Below the pieces are notes generated by a model. The model saw only the letters and a program-made list of their open reading frames with translations. It searched no databases and was not told the origin of the DNA. A stretch of 64,000 nucleotides of DNA from Planococcus citri (Eukaryota; Arthropoda; Insecta; Hemiptera; Pseudococcidae). The stretch covers positions 40,848,580 to 40,912,579 of the forward strand of contig NC_088678.1 of the NCBI RefSeq assembly GCF_950023065.1, read 5' to 3'. A program made the position numbers and the translations under genes. Below are positions 24,721 through 36,672 of this stretch, one piece after another (within the stretch, counting starts at the first letter, position 1; every line of letters starts with the position of its first letter).

Positions 24721-26356
24721 ATACTCTCTAAATTTGAAACAGTGAAATTTCACTGCTTAGCAGTCACGACATTTTGCCTTCTTAAAAGCAGTAGTTTTTT
24801 ACTGCAAAACAGTGAAAAATCTACTGAATTGGCCAGTAAAAAAATAATTTGACTGACCAATTCAGTAGATTTTCTACTGTTTTGCAGTAAAAAACTACTG
24901 CTTTTAAGAAGGCAAAATGTCGTGACTGGGTCATTCCACGTCAATTGGACCAAGAAGTGGTAGGTGGGTTCGGCGATTTTTTTGAAATTTTTCCTGTGGA
25001 ATGACCTTCCGAAGGGATGATCAATGGCGCAAATCGCAGCCCTCTAGCTCATTTTTAACGGCAGCCAGGGGGTGTCAAAGTTTTCAGTGAACCCAAAATA
25101 TCGTCCATTTCAGCAGTGGATTGCTCGATAACCGCGATACCTACAAAAATGGAACTTTTTCCCATAGTTAGAGGTTTTGAAAGGCTTTTTGGTGATATCA
25201 TAAAAATCAGTGTTGCCATTTTTTTTCGTACAAAAAATTAGCTCAAAAAGTTTCAAAACGTAATTTTCATATCGTTCCGACTCTCAAAACTTCTGAAAAA
25301 AATATATTATGGACAACTGTTCATGCTGAACAACATACTAAAAAATTGGGATGGTAACTTGTAACAAAGTCGATTTAAAAAAATTTAAACTTTGCGAAAA
25401 AACGCGATTTTTTGATTTAAAACATGAAAAAAAGTTTTGATTGGTAAAGTTGACCCATTTGACCCCTATTTTCACGTATCTGTTGAAAAAGTTGAAAAAA
25501 CCCCTTTCACTCAATAAAATGAACTCATCACAAAAAAAATCAAAATTTGAAAAAATTCAATTTTCAATTTCAAACATCAAAAAAAGCTTAAATTTATTCA
25601 GTTGTCTTATTTTGACCACTTTCTGACGTATTTCATGATAAAGTTGATAAAAATCTCACTCACAGCAAAAAAATGAAATTTGCTTTTTTTTTGAATTTTG
25701 ATTTTTTTGTGATGAGTTAATTTCACCGAATGAAGGGGTTTTTTCAACTTTCTCAACAGATACGTAAAAATAGGGATCAAATGGGTAAACTTTACCAATC
25801 AGAACTTTTTTTCATGTTTTAAATTAAAAAATCGCATTTTTTCGCAAAATTAAAATTTTTTTAAATCGACTTTGTTACAAGTTACCATCCCAATTTTTTA
25901 ATATGTTGTTCAGCATGAACAGTTGTCCATAATATATTTTTTTCAGAATCTTTGAGGGTCGGAACGATATAAAAATTACGTTTTGAAACTTTTTGATCTA
26001 ATTTTTTGTACGAAAAAAAGTGGCAACACTGATTTTTATGATATCACCAAAAAGTCTTTCAAAACCTCTAACTATGGGGAAAAGTTCCATTTTTGTAGGT
26101 ATCGCGGTTGTCGAGCAATCCACTGCTGAAATGGATGATATTTTAGGTTCACTGGAAACTTTGACACCCCCTGGCTGCCGTTAAAAATGAGCTAGAGGGC
26201 TGCGATTTGCGCCATTGATCATCTCTTCGGAAGGTCTTTCCACAGGAAAAACTTCAAAAAAATCGCCGAACCCACCTACCCCTTCTTGGTCCAATTGACG
26301 TGGAATGACCCGACTGCTAAGCAGTGAAATTTCACTGTTTCAAATTTAGAGAGTAT
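24721..26356. mobile_element. Younger foldback element with about 0.7-kb arms, TA-flanked
   Basis: The termini TACTCTCTAAATTTGAAAC and GTTTCAAATTTAGAGAGTA are inverted, and TA at each end could be a mariner-type duplication. The arms run from about 24724 to 25560 and from about 25672 to 26354 and differ at only a few per cent of positions by eye. The left arm is longer because it contains a 162-bp hairpin insertion. No coding sequence is seen. Confidence 0.85.
24762..24927. mobile_element. Near-perfect hairpin MITE inserted in the foldback arm
   Basis: AGTCACGACATTTTGCC at the left end and its reverse complement at the right end close a stem of about 70 bp with a loop of about 25 bp. CAGTAG/CTACTG and TTTTACTG words are repeated inside. 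The corresponding point of the right foldback arm lacks it and reads straight from AGTC into GGGTCATTCC. This is therefore a later insertion. Confidence 0.85.
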
Positions 26357-26700
26357 GTTCTCGAGAGCTCCATTAACTGCCAAATTAATTTTCACACAAC
26401 TTGAAGAAATCGAAATCCAGAATAGGCAGAAATAGCTAAATTCAGTTCGAAAGAGTTGATATTTGTTTTAAGAATAATTTTCATCATTTTTACTGAATAA
26501 GTAAATCAATCTTTTTTTCAAAAAGCATAAATAGTCAAGAATGGTCAATTTTTAATTTTTTAAAATTCTCAAAAACTGAAATTTTAGTTATGGGGGTATT
26601 AGACCATGCTCTTCCCAGAAAATCGTGGCTCCGGTCAAAAATAGAAGAAGGACACCTCGAAAGTCGAGAGGATTCCTCTGTTGGCTTCTTCAAGTCACCA

Positions 26701-28975
26701 TTACTGATCACCCGAAACCCTTTGATGAAATTACTCGTATCAACGAGGTCATCGTTCACTTCGAAATAAAATTTCTGTAGATGCTTTATCCAAGCGATTC
26801 TACATCGTATATGGTTTAAACTTTTGAGAATAAACGAAGAAAAAAAAATAGGCTATCGAGATATCAATGGATTCGATTCGAGAAAAGAGAAAAAAAGAAC
26901 TCGCATACACGAGTACATATAACTTCACACAACCAGTCCTGGAAAACTTCGCCTTTCATTCGCCAGCTTGATAAATGGTTTTTTCCATTTCAAATGTATC
27001 AGCTTAAAAACTCCTATGCTAGACGGAAAATAAAATTCAAAAGATTGCGACTGACTGTTTAAAGGTACGAAGAATTTTATATTTTGTAGTAGCTTCAGCT
27101 GATTTAGTACTTTTTATGTAAGCTGCTGTCCGTGTTTTTACTGCCAGCCATAAATATTTAGTTGTTAAAAGACATATTTCTTTTCCGTATTTTATGGTTG
27201 ATTATAGGATTGAATCTTATATTACATTTTATGGGATGGAAAAATCTCAACCGTTTAATGTTTTTTTATATCAGTTATACGCTATCTTAATGCAATGTAA
27301 AATTCGCCGGTAAATTTTACTCTTAGGAAATTTTTTCCTGTAAGTAGGTGAGTTTAAATAAGCTGCAGTTAAAAGTGGAAATTTTCTCAGTCAGTTTTTT
27401 TTTTTACTGAGATTTAAATTGAATTTTCTGCTTCTTCGCCTGCTCCCCGGGCCAAATAAAAGGAAAGGTTCACCGTGCAGTTTAAATTAGCGAAGAGAAT
27501 GTGATATTTGTAACAGGTTTTAAATCGCAGTTCAAAAAGGAATTTTTGTAATTCCTTTAAACGTACGCTCGAGAAAAGAAATTTATATAAGTAAATGATT
27601 TAATTAAAAACAAAAAGACTCGCAGAGGAAAAGAAGTGAGGAAATGCTTCTACGTATGGTGTCATGTCTGTCGCAGTCATTCATTGCTAGAGAGAGAAGT
27701 TAATTTTACGGGCAATTTAATTTATCGGTTTTATTGCTTTTTCTTACTCGTTATTGATTACTTTTTATTTATGGTTTTAAAGTTTCAAATCGAACATTCT
27801 CTGCACAGTTTTACATCTCGATGTTGTAAATTTGATCTAATTACCAGGAAACGAAAACTAATCCAAAGACGAGAGAATTTATTACTTTGGTCGTGTGTTC
27901 CAAGTTGTAAACTAATTAAAAATCAAATTTTTTAGCGTCAAATTGACGTCTCTTAATGGAATTGAATTTCATAACTTTTTTCTCCTTTTTGAAATTGAAA
28001 AAAGTGACCAAAAAAAAAAAAACACGAGAAAATCTTTTATACATATTTAACGCGGTTGTTTTCATGCTAGCAAATGACAGATAGAGAAACTTTTCAGTAC
28101 AGCAATCTTGTGCATATACCTTTTCATAAAAAATAAAGTCTTACACAATTGCGTTTTTTTTTTTCATCGTAAGAACAATAGAGAAAAATTCTCCGGTATA
28201 TTTTATACTTTTATCAACTACCATAACTAATAAGTTTATGAAGTTTGTTGACTGTTGGTATAAAAAATCGCGCTGTTGATAAAACTCGGCGTAATGTTGT
28301 AGTTTTTATAACGCACTAGGCAACAGAGAAGGATGCGCGACGGTAATTATAAAAAGTAATATAAAAGATACTGTGTCGTCGTAGGAAGGTAATGTATTCG
28401 CGCGCGAGTTTTCTTGACAGTTGAAATTAATGCGTAAACAGAGAGTTTTCTTTATTGTTTGGCTCGATTGCAATTTTGCACCAGTCATTTTCTTAAAATT
28501 TATTGTAATCGATTCGAAAATGTTACGTTGTTGCCGCGTAAACGTGTAAGAAAACATAAGTGGAACTGGCATTTGCGAAATAGTTTTGTCATACGATGCA
28601 AAAATGGCAGAAAAAATACGAATGTCGGGTGCATAATGCAGAAAATCTCGAATACGAGATGCATCGCCAATTCAATTAGGATCCTGGTATTTTTCGAATG
28701 AGGAAATTCGTAATAAAATTGAAAATAATGGAGATGTGATGAAAATTATTCATATTAGAGTATTTTACTGATCAAAATTGAAAAAAATCCGTCGAGGTAA
28801 TGATTTCGCTGAACCCAAATGAAGCAGAAATTTGTGACAAATTTCAATTTTAGGAAGGAGGCGGGGGGATTTGTCGAGTTTCTGAACGAGGTGGGTCGAA
28901 ATCTGTCTTCGATAATTCTGAAAATAATTTGTTTTTTTAAAAAACTTCCCGAGCAGGACGGTGATTTCAGGTTTA
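26701..28975. other. No gene recognised
   Basis: AT-rich single-copy-looking DNA. There is a 99-codon frame at 27636-27935 and frames near 28306-28700, with no recognised motif. Confidence 0.5.
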
Positions 28976-29646
28976 AATTGTGATCTGTCACGAGAAAACC
29001 AGGTTAGTGTCCAAAAAATCGATTTGGTTTTTTTTATGGATATTGGTAGTACTCATTGTCAGTGTGCAGAATCCGCCTGTGGTGGTTAAAACGTTCACGA
29101 ATGATTCTTTTGACCCTAAATTCGAGGTTAAAAAAATAGAGCAACTACAAAAAAGTTTGAAAAATTTTTTATTTGTGATTTTCTTGAAAAGTATGTTCTG
29201 GGGAGTGAATATGCGAATTTTTGGGGCAATCGGCCCACATTTGGAGGATTAGTGCCATTTTATTGAAATTTGAATGAGGCTTAAGCTGGAAAAATCTTCT
29301 CTTTTCACCTTGAACAAAATTTTTGAAAAAATTGAAAAACTCAATAAATAACTTTATTTTATATTAATAATTCATTCTAAGTAGTTTTCGCGAAATTTTT
29401 GGTGCGAAATTTTTTAAAAAACGAAAAAATCGATTTAGGGAAATTTCGATTATCGGCCTTTGGCAACCCTGATTTAAAAAAAAAATGTCAGGTCATGTTG
29501 GCACCCCTTGTGGCCAAAAGTGGTCCAATTTTCAGGGACCTACGAATCATAGATCGCCGAACACATAGATTTAAAACTTCAAATGTCCGTCCTGTAAAAT
29601 TTACGTTTTGGACACTAACCTGGTTTTCTCGTGACAGATCACAATT
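28976..29646. mobile_element. MITE with 41-bp perfect inverted termini
   Basis: Left terminus 28976-29016 and right terminus 29606-29646 are exact reverse complements, beginning AATTGTGATCTGTCACGAG. The element is 671 bp. The outermost AATT is palindromic, so the exact end and the target duplication are ambiguous. No transposase is visible. It lies against an AATCGAT-rich array. Confidence 0.85.
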
Positions 29647-29649
29647 GAG

Positions 29650-30090
29650 GAAGCAGACTTTCTTATCAAAAACCCGTGGTCATGATCAAAAATGATTTTA
29701 GATCTCTTATGATCGAATGAAAAACTAATTTTAGTCTCGAAAACAGACTTTCTGATCAAAAATTGGTCATGGTTGAAAATCGATTAATGGAACTCCAAAA
29801 GTCAGTTCATTTGCGATTTTTGATCTCAAATAATGGATCATGTTGGGTATAAAAAATTAATTAGTCTTGAAAAATTAAAATAGACTTCCTGATCCAAAAT
29901 TGACCACGATTAAAAATCGGTGAATCGAACTTCAAAAAATCGATTCATTTGCGATTTTCGATCTCTTGTAATTGACCATTTTCAAAACGAAAAATCAATT
30001 TCAGCCTTCAAAACAAGCTTTTCCAATCTAGAATCGATCGTGATCTAAAATGGGTAAATCGACTAAGCTGATAATCGATTCATTTCAGAT
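29650..30090. repeat. Tandem array of the AATCGAT family, opposite orientation
   Basis: About three to four units of roughly 125 bp with CTGATCAAAAATTG, AAAATCGATTAATGGAACTCCAAA and TTTGCGATTTTTGATCTC. The reverse complement matches the array at 4663-5205. It begins immediately beside the 41-bp-terminus MITE. Confidence 0.72.
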
Positions 30091-33000
30091 AGCAAAAATT
30101 CGACCAAAATTTCGTTTTTCTTCCCCAGAAGTGATATTTGGAAAATCAATTTTTCCCAATCGATGGATTTATTGATCTTCGTTATTTTTTTTTTGTTTAG
30201 AAAAAATTGACCGAAATTGCGGTTTCTCAAAATATCTATATGTATCAGTGGTGATTTTGATTTTTTTTTGCAATTTTTGTAAACTCTATCACCTTCAAGA
30301 TAGCTCCAGGGAAAATTTCTTTCAATGAAGGGATTATTTCAAAATCTTTCTTTGTTGCATATCCAAAAATTGACAAAATTTGTCGTAGTCAGATAAATTG
30401 ATTTTTTTCAAGGGAAAAGGTGCTCAGCTGGACCTTTTTTTCAAATGGGAAATTATTAAAAAAAATAGGGACCTGTTTTCTCTGTCGAGCAAAAGAGGTA
30501 AACAATTCTAATCTTGTAAAATAAGGTATTACCCACACCCACCCAATCAATTTGCAATTTCTCTGTGGAAATTTTGTCGAATTTTGACTAAATTGAAGGT
30601 TTTTTTTGACTCTCACTGATGTTAAGATACCATATTATATTTTTGAAAATCAGCTCGTTGAAATTTATTTCTCATATATATATTTTTGTAATAGCAGAAT
30701 ACAATATTTTTGTATACCTACACCTTATAAAATGTAAAGCTTTCACTGCGAAAGTTCAATTTGAAAATTTTTGCATTTTAGTGATCCATTTCAAATTTTC
30801 TATTCATTTTCTTTGAACCCTTGCATTATGCAAACAGTTTTTTTTTTCAAAGTTCAGTCGATTTTGAGATACTTAGGAGGCTTCAAAGTTTGACTGTTTT
30901 ACAATAAATTCTATTATGTTTGTCTGAAAATTATTTTCATGACCCACTTTACAATTCTCTGAAGGGTACCAATGGAGATGAAATAATAATGATGGTCATT
31001 TTTGTGAATAATCTGGGGAAACTTTTGAGAAAAATTTAACGAAATCAAGGAATCTGACTTCATTTTTGGCTCGAGATTCTTTATTCATATTTACGGCAAA
31101 CTGGTTAGGCAATTTTATTGACACGCACGCGAATTCTTATTTATTCACGAAAACAATGGAATAGCATAGCAAAGGTGCCTATAATAATCTTTTTGAAAAT
31201 CTATTTCCACGTCAAATGAGACTATACATTTGAAATTGACTCCTTTTTTTCCATTTTTATGTCTTATAATATTTTCGAATCGTGAACTTGATTCTCGAAC
31301 GTACAAAGTTGAAAATTTTTTGGGTGCAGTCAAGAAATAAGAGAGATCTACGGATGAAATTTTGTTCACCACTCTGTGACCTACCCTACTCCCTTTCCAC
31401 CTGTAGAAAAAAATTGACTCAAATAAGAGAAGAAGATATCATCCTAGTAAATAGAAATAAAAACGTAATATGACTCTAGAATGTCTCCACTTTTTTTTTT
31501 TTTTTTTGATAAAGTAATAACGTGTGAAATATATTTATTAATATTCCGTAAAGGTATTCTTAAACGCGAGGAAAAAATAAAACCAAAAAGAAGGCGCACG
31601 AGTTTCAAAAGAAAAAAAGAGAGAAAAATTAAGAAAAACGCTGCAAAAAGGTAACAAATCCAATTTTTCTCGGTATGTTTAACATTTTCAACGGACTTTC
31701 GCGAAAATCACAAATCCTGGTTGTTTTTTTCTTTCGTCTCATTTGTATGAACACGACGCGATGGCTTGCATTCCGATGAAAGATAAAAAAAACCTCTCAA
31801 GTTATACGTGTATACCTAACCTTATGCGTTATTTTGTAGTTTTTTTTTTCGTGCGACGTGAAAAGCTTCGCGGAATCAAGTTAAAATCATAAAAACTCTT
31901 AGTAAAGCCATCCAATTTGACCTTATTTAGAGCGAAAATTCCGTTTATTCATTCAATTTGTATACGCGAATGTACGTACCATCGTGTCTGTGATGAATGT
32001 ATTTGGCTAAACGTCTTGTTTATGGCGTATTGCACTTATTAGGGTGTTTAAAGTGATTACCTATTGTTTATTACCATATTCTATCACCATGGTGGGGATT
32101 GTTTCTCAATTCAGTCGTTGAGGACCAATTATGAGAACTGTAGAGAGAAAGGGAAAAGGACCTGGCTGCTGAGGAAGTTTTAAAAAAGGGAGATTCCAGT
32201 TCGGAATAATTCAACTTCTTTAGAATATTTTCAACGAAATGGATAACTTTTTTATGTATTTATGAACTGGGAAGAATGAAGTTTTTTGAATTTGAAAAGT
32301 TTATTAGGTATGCTTTGATAATTATGATCTTGTTTTGAAAATTTTTGGTTTCTCAATGATTTAATTCAATTGATTTTGGGTTGAGTTATGAATGAATGAT
32401 GCCAACTCCTCTAAAAAATAAATGTCTCTTTGTTACTAAACAGAAAAAAAATTGTTCGATGGATTTTGTTCCATCCTCTTAAAAATAATTATGGCTTTTT
32501 TGAACACTCTGTACACAGGTTTAAAATATTTTTGACATTTTTACTTCCAAGTTTTCCTCTTATGGGAAATATATCACAATTTAATTCATCTCATACTAAG
32601 TACAATACTTTTTATAGTCAAGAGTCGTTTCCACCTCCCAGTAGTACTTCTGATGTTCTGCGACACACACAGCTCTATCGTAGCGATTGCTGGGAAGGAA
32701 CGAACGCGTAGAATAGAATAAAAATACCAAGTATAAGAGCTAAAAGAACGATAAGTGTTGGAAACAAAAACGTAGCGACTTGAATTTAAACCGTGTAGAG
32801 GCAATAAATTAAAAAATTATCTTAATGATCTTTTTAAATTCAAATAACGAGCTAAGAAATGGCGCTTTAATTGTTACTTCTGTATAGTGCAGTACCTATT
32901 TATAGAAACTGCCCTAGTTTTTTGCTTCATTTTTGAGGTCAGGGGTACAATTCTCTTTACCCGTTTCGGTATAATTCTATAAAACGGAGAAGTTAACTGT

Positions 33001-35149
33001 TTCGAATATTTTCATCGTTTAAGTAGCTAGTTAACGTGAAAGCTAGAAAAATATATTGTATTATTTTCCGTACCTACACCGTTGGTTTATTGTCGTCGTC
33101 GTCTCATTGTTGTCAGCTTATACTCGTACTTTTCGTATGTACGCGTATATGCATGTACATTATGGCAGGTTTAATATTTCGCCAAGTAGATAACATAATA
33201 TGAGGAAATAAAAGATGGGTAAGCAGGGCTCGGTTGTTTTCTCATAGACCTATACAAAGATGAAGCTGGCAGCACGGGAGGGGGGAAAGCATAACAACGT
33301 CAGGAAAAAAATGAATACGTTTCGCGATGACGCGCAAAATTACTGGCGAGGTTTTTCTTTCCCCCTAAGCCAAGATCGGCAGCATATACCATGCCTAGTA
33401 TTACTGTGTGCGAGTGTATATTTATATGCATACAACATAATATAATGTTAAGAGGGAAATACGTAATAAAGAGCGTCAAATAAAGCCGAGAAAATGTTGA
33501 AGAAGAAAAAGTTTTCGCCATAAATCATCGTATGGGTGAATTTCTCTTACGGATGGTTTGCCAAGTTGAGTGCTGTTGGTTTCGAAGGTGAAATCTGAAT
33601 GGAAACTTGGCTGAGGTAGGTGTGCAGGGGTTCAACTTACATTATACTTAATATGAGTAAGGTAACGATTTTCATTCGTATGTAGATATTATGTACTTGT
33701 ATGTATGTGTGACGTGACCAAAGAATATGGCGAGGTTACGGAAAAATAGATTTTTCATGGAGTTCAGTTCCGGATGAAGTTGATAAGGTTTTCTCTTCTC
33801 GAGCAAAAAACAGAGATTTACGTCATCTGCGAAGTGAGCTTTAAAAAAATATGGCAAATATCTGAGGGATACAACTCTTAGTATTCAAAATAAATTAATG
33901 TTTCTAGCTTACATTTTTAGCAATGTTAATTCGTTTTAATTTTCATCACGTTATGGTGAATTAAAAATTACCTGATGAAAATATTCAGACGTTTCTTCGC
34001 ATTTGAATGGTTTATTGGATTAATTTAACACAGATATTTTTGACTCGCGATGCAATGGTGGTTAATTCTTGAATACAAGTTGATAGCTTCGTTAAATATA
34101 CATATGCTCGAAACGGTTGTTCAGTGTTCTGAGTCTTTCATTTAGAATACATGATATTTTGCTTTACCATGGTTGATGGTACTTTTCCGCGAAGTTGACA
34201 TCTCTCGATTATTTAAAATACTTTACTTATAGTGATTAGTGGTGTTGATTTGCTAATTATAAATTAATGCTACCTACGTCTGTACAAGGAAGTATAGAAA
34301 ACTAGCTATGAAATCTTAAAAGTTCTCCGCAGTTGGGTAAGAATGACGTGAATTTAAAATTGTGGTGTAGGTATGTGTGACGTAAATGAAAAGCTAAGTT
34401 TAATATACGAAGTTCACTGGATTTCTTAAGAAATAATTAACACTGTGTTCTGAAAAAAACAAGTATTGAAGTGTTTCATGCGCGAATAAAATCATGTTAT
34501 GGAATCAGTTGTATTTTAAGATCAATAAAAATCATGTAACATCGAGCTTTTAGGTACAAACAGAATGTGGGGGATGCTGACGGAGAGAATTTCTACAGCT
34601 GAATTCTGAATCAACACATAGATATCTATCTGTAAAAATCAATGAGTGTTTGATTCTACAAATAGAAAATAGGTAATACTATTTTTGATGGAGCTCAATT
34701 TTACCCATAAAAAATATCGACATTCTATTGTAACAGTTTCGATCTGCCTAGAAGGTCTTCATGTGAGAAATAAATTATAATTTTGTGGAGAAAAGTAAAA
34801 GGTCGGTAGTCTAGCATGAATTTAAACCAGCAAAATCAATTGCAGAATAAGTATCACACTATCACACACTTATACTTACTTTTAGTTCGAATTTTAGTTG
34901 TATTGCATTCCATTGCAGCGTAAATTGGCTTTTAGGTGGTCGAAAATTTTTTTTATATCAAGTTTAGATGTCTGTATCAATTTTGATGAGATATATTTTT
35001 GCATTTTTCGTGAGCCATTCAAATCTTCAACTTATCTGCAAAATTGAAAAAAAAAATGGAAATCAGATCTTGAAATTTTCTTTTTACTTGTGTTGAGATT
35101 ACTCCTCCAGTGTGAAATAATACACAAGGATCTAAACAGATACGTAAGG
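30091..35149. other. No gene recognised
   Basis: AT-rich, with no repeat or coding structure I can support. A T/A-rich run lies near 31490-31507. Confidence 0.5.
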
Positions 35150-36672
35150 AGTGATTTGTTCACCACATCTAGTAAAAGTCACCAAAACATAGAAAATTCC
35201 TATTTGACTGTCTGCAGGCATCGTAGCGGGTCACTTTTATAGTGACTCGGTCACGTTTTTCACGAAAAGTCACTTTTGGTTACTTTTTTCATCAAAAAGT
35301 CACTATTGGTCACTTTTCTTCCAAAAAAGTCACATTTTTGATTTTTTTTTTCGTTTTTTATCCAAATTATCTTTTTTTTAAATTCATTTTCAAAGGATTT
35401 TATGCAAATTTTCTTTATTAAACAATTTCAGAATTTTAAAAACACAAATTTTTACTTTTCGAAAGCTTTTACCCTCGCTTCGCTCGGGCTTGTTTTCTCT
35501 TCCTTTTCAAAATAAAGATGGAATTTTTTTTTTTTTTAAATCAAGTTCTAAAGCCAAAAAATAAATTTCTCACAAAAAACATCGTTTTTATGCCTCTCAA
35601 AATACAAATTTTTAAGAGCTTTCGCCCTCGATTAGGCTTGTCTTTTTTCATTTTCAAAATCAACTTCCTTCAAAAAAACATCATTCAAATTCTAAAATTT
35701 TAAAAACAAAAAAATGAACTACTCGTTCTCACATTTTTTTTTAAAACGGGTTTTCCGGTGGGGCCAGGCAGTAGAATAAAGGAATAATTTTTAGGTGAGA
35801 TGTTGGACGTTTTTTTACTTTTGTTTTTCGATTTTTTGCTCTCCTGAACACTGGAATTTTAAAAAAATTGGTCACTTTTTTCGCTGATAAAAGTCACTAA
35901 AGTCACTTTTTTTAAGAAAAATTTTGCTACGACGATGCCTGCTGTCTGGTGACTTCTTGATGACAGATTCACTAGGCGGTGACCATAAATGTGATAGATT
36001 TTGTACTTGGTGACTTTTGGTGAGTCAGTCAACAAGAAATCATCAAAACATAGAAAATTCCTATTTGATTGTCTGGTGACTTTTTGAAGACAGATTCACA
36101 AAGCAGTGAGCATATGCGATCGATTTTATACTTGGTGACTTTGGTGAATCCCGTTGAGTTTTGATGAGTCAGTCACGAAGAAGTCACCAAAAAATATGAA
36201 AATTATTATTTGACTGTCTGGTGACTTTTTGGTGACAGGTTCACCAAGCAGTGGCCATTCGTGATAAATTTTATACTTGGTGACTTTTAGTGAATCCGAC
36301 TTTTGGCGAGTCAGCTACCAAGAAGTCACCAAAACATAGAAAATTCCGATTTGACTGTCCGGATGACTTTTTAGTGATTCACCAAGCAGTGAGCATATGT
36401 GATCGATTTTCTACTTGGTGACTTTTGATGAATCCTGGTGAATTATGGTGAGTCAGTCACCTAGAAGTCACCAAATAATGTGAAAATTAATATTTGACTG
36501 TCAATGTGACTTTTTGGTGATAGGCTCACCAAGCAGTGAGCATAATAATGTGTGATCAATTTTGTATTTGGTGACTTTTGGTGAGTTAGTCACCAAGAAG
36601 TGACCAAAATAGATGAAATTTCTATTTTACTGTCTGATGACTTTTTGGTGACCATATGTGATCGATGAGTTC
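35150..36672. repeat. Tandem array, about 140-bp units with GTCACC/GGTGAC words, split by a MITE
   Basis: Units carry AAAATTCCTATTTGACTGTCTGG, GGTGACTTTTTGGTGACAG, CACCAAGCAGTGAGCATA and TACTTGGTGACTTTTGGTGA. Unit landmarks fall near 35190, then 36050, 36200, 36340, 36480 and 36610. The MITE at 35215-35941 interrupts the first unit. Confidence 0.85.
35215..35941. mobile_element. hAT-like MITE built of AGTCACTTTT words
   Basis: The ends are CAGGCATCGTAGC and GCTACGACGATGCCTG, inverted with a 3-base slip. The 7-bp duplication CTGTCTG flanks it (35208-35214 and 35942-35948). The outer parts of the interior repeat AGTCACTTTT/GGTCACTTTT words. The middle holds two copies of a unit of about 145 bp with GCTTT..CCCTCG...GGCTTGT. 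It sits inside a tandem array. Confidence 0.82.

Larger units (their letters stand above)
24290..26700. mobile_element. Old, diverged foldback surrounding a younger one
   Basis: Sequence outside the young foldback is itself an inverted repeat. The left flank (about 24310-24570, with GGTTTTTGAAGAATC, TTTATGCTTTTCGAAAA and AAAATGATGA) matches the reverse complement of the right flank (about 26430-26660) with many substitutions and indels. A single copy of the same sequence family occurs near 1790-2110. I read this as an older foldback, or a pair of inverted copies, into whose loop the younger element inserted. Confidence 0.6.

Noticed and set aside
25441..25798. Two similar peptides (THL.PIFTYLL.KLKKPL) on opposite strands
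   Set aside because: They are the two arms of the foldback element translated in opposite directions, not a gene pair.
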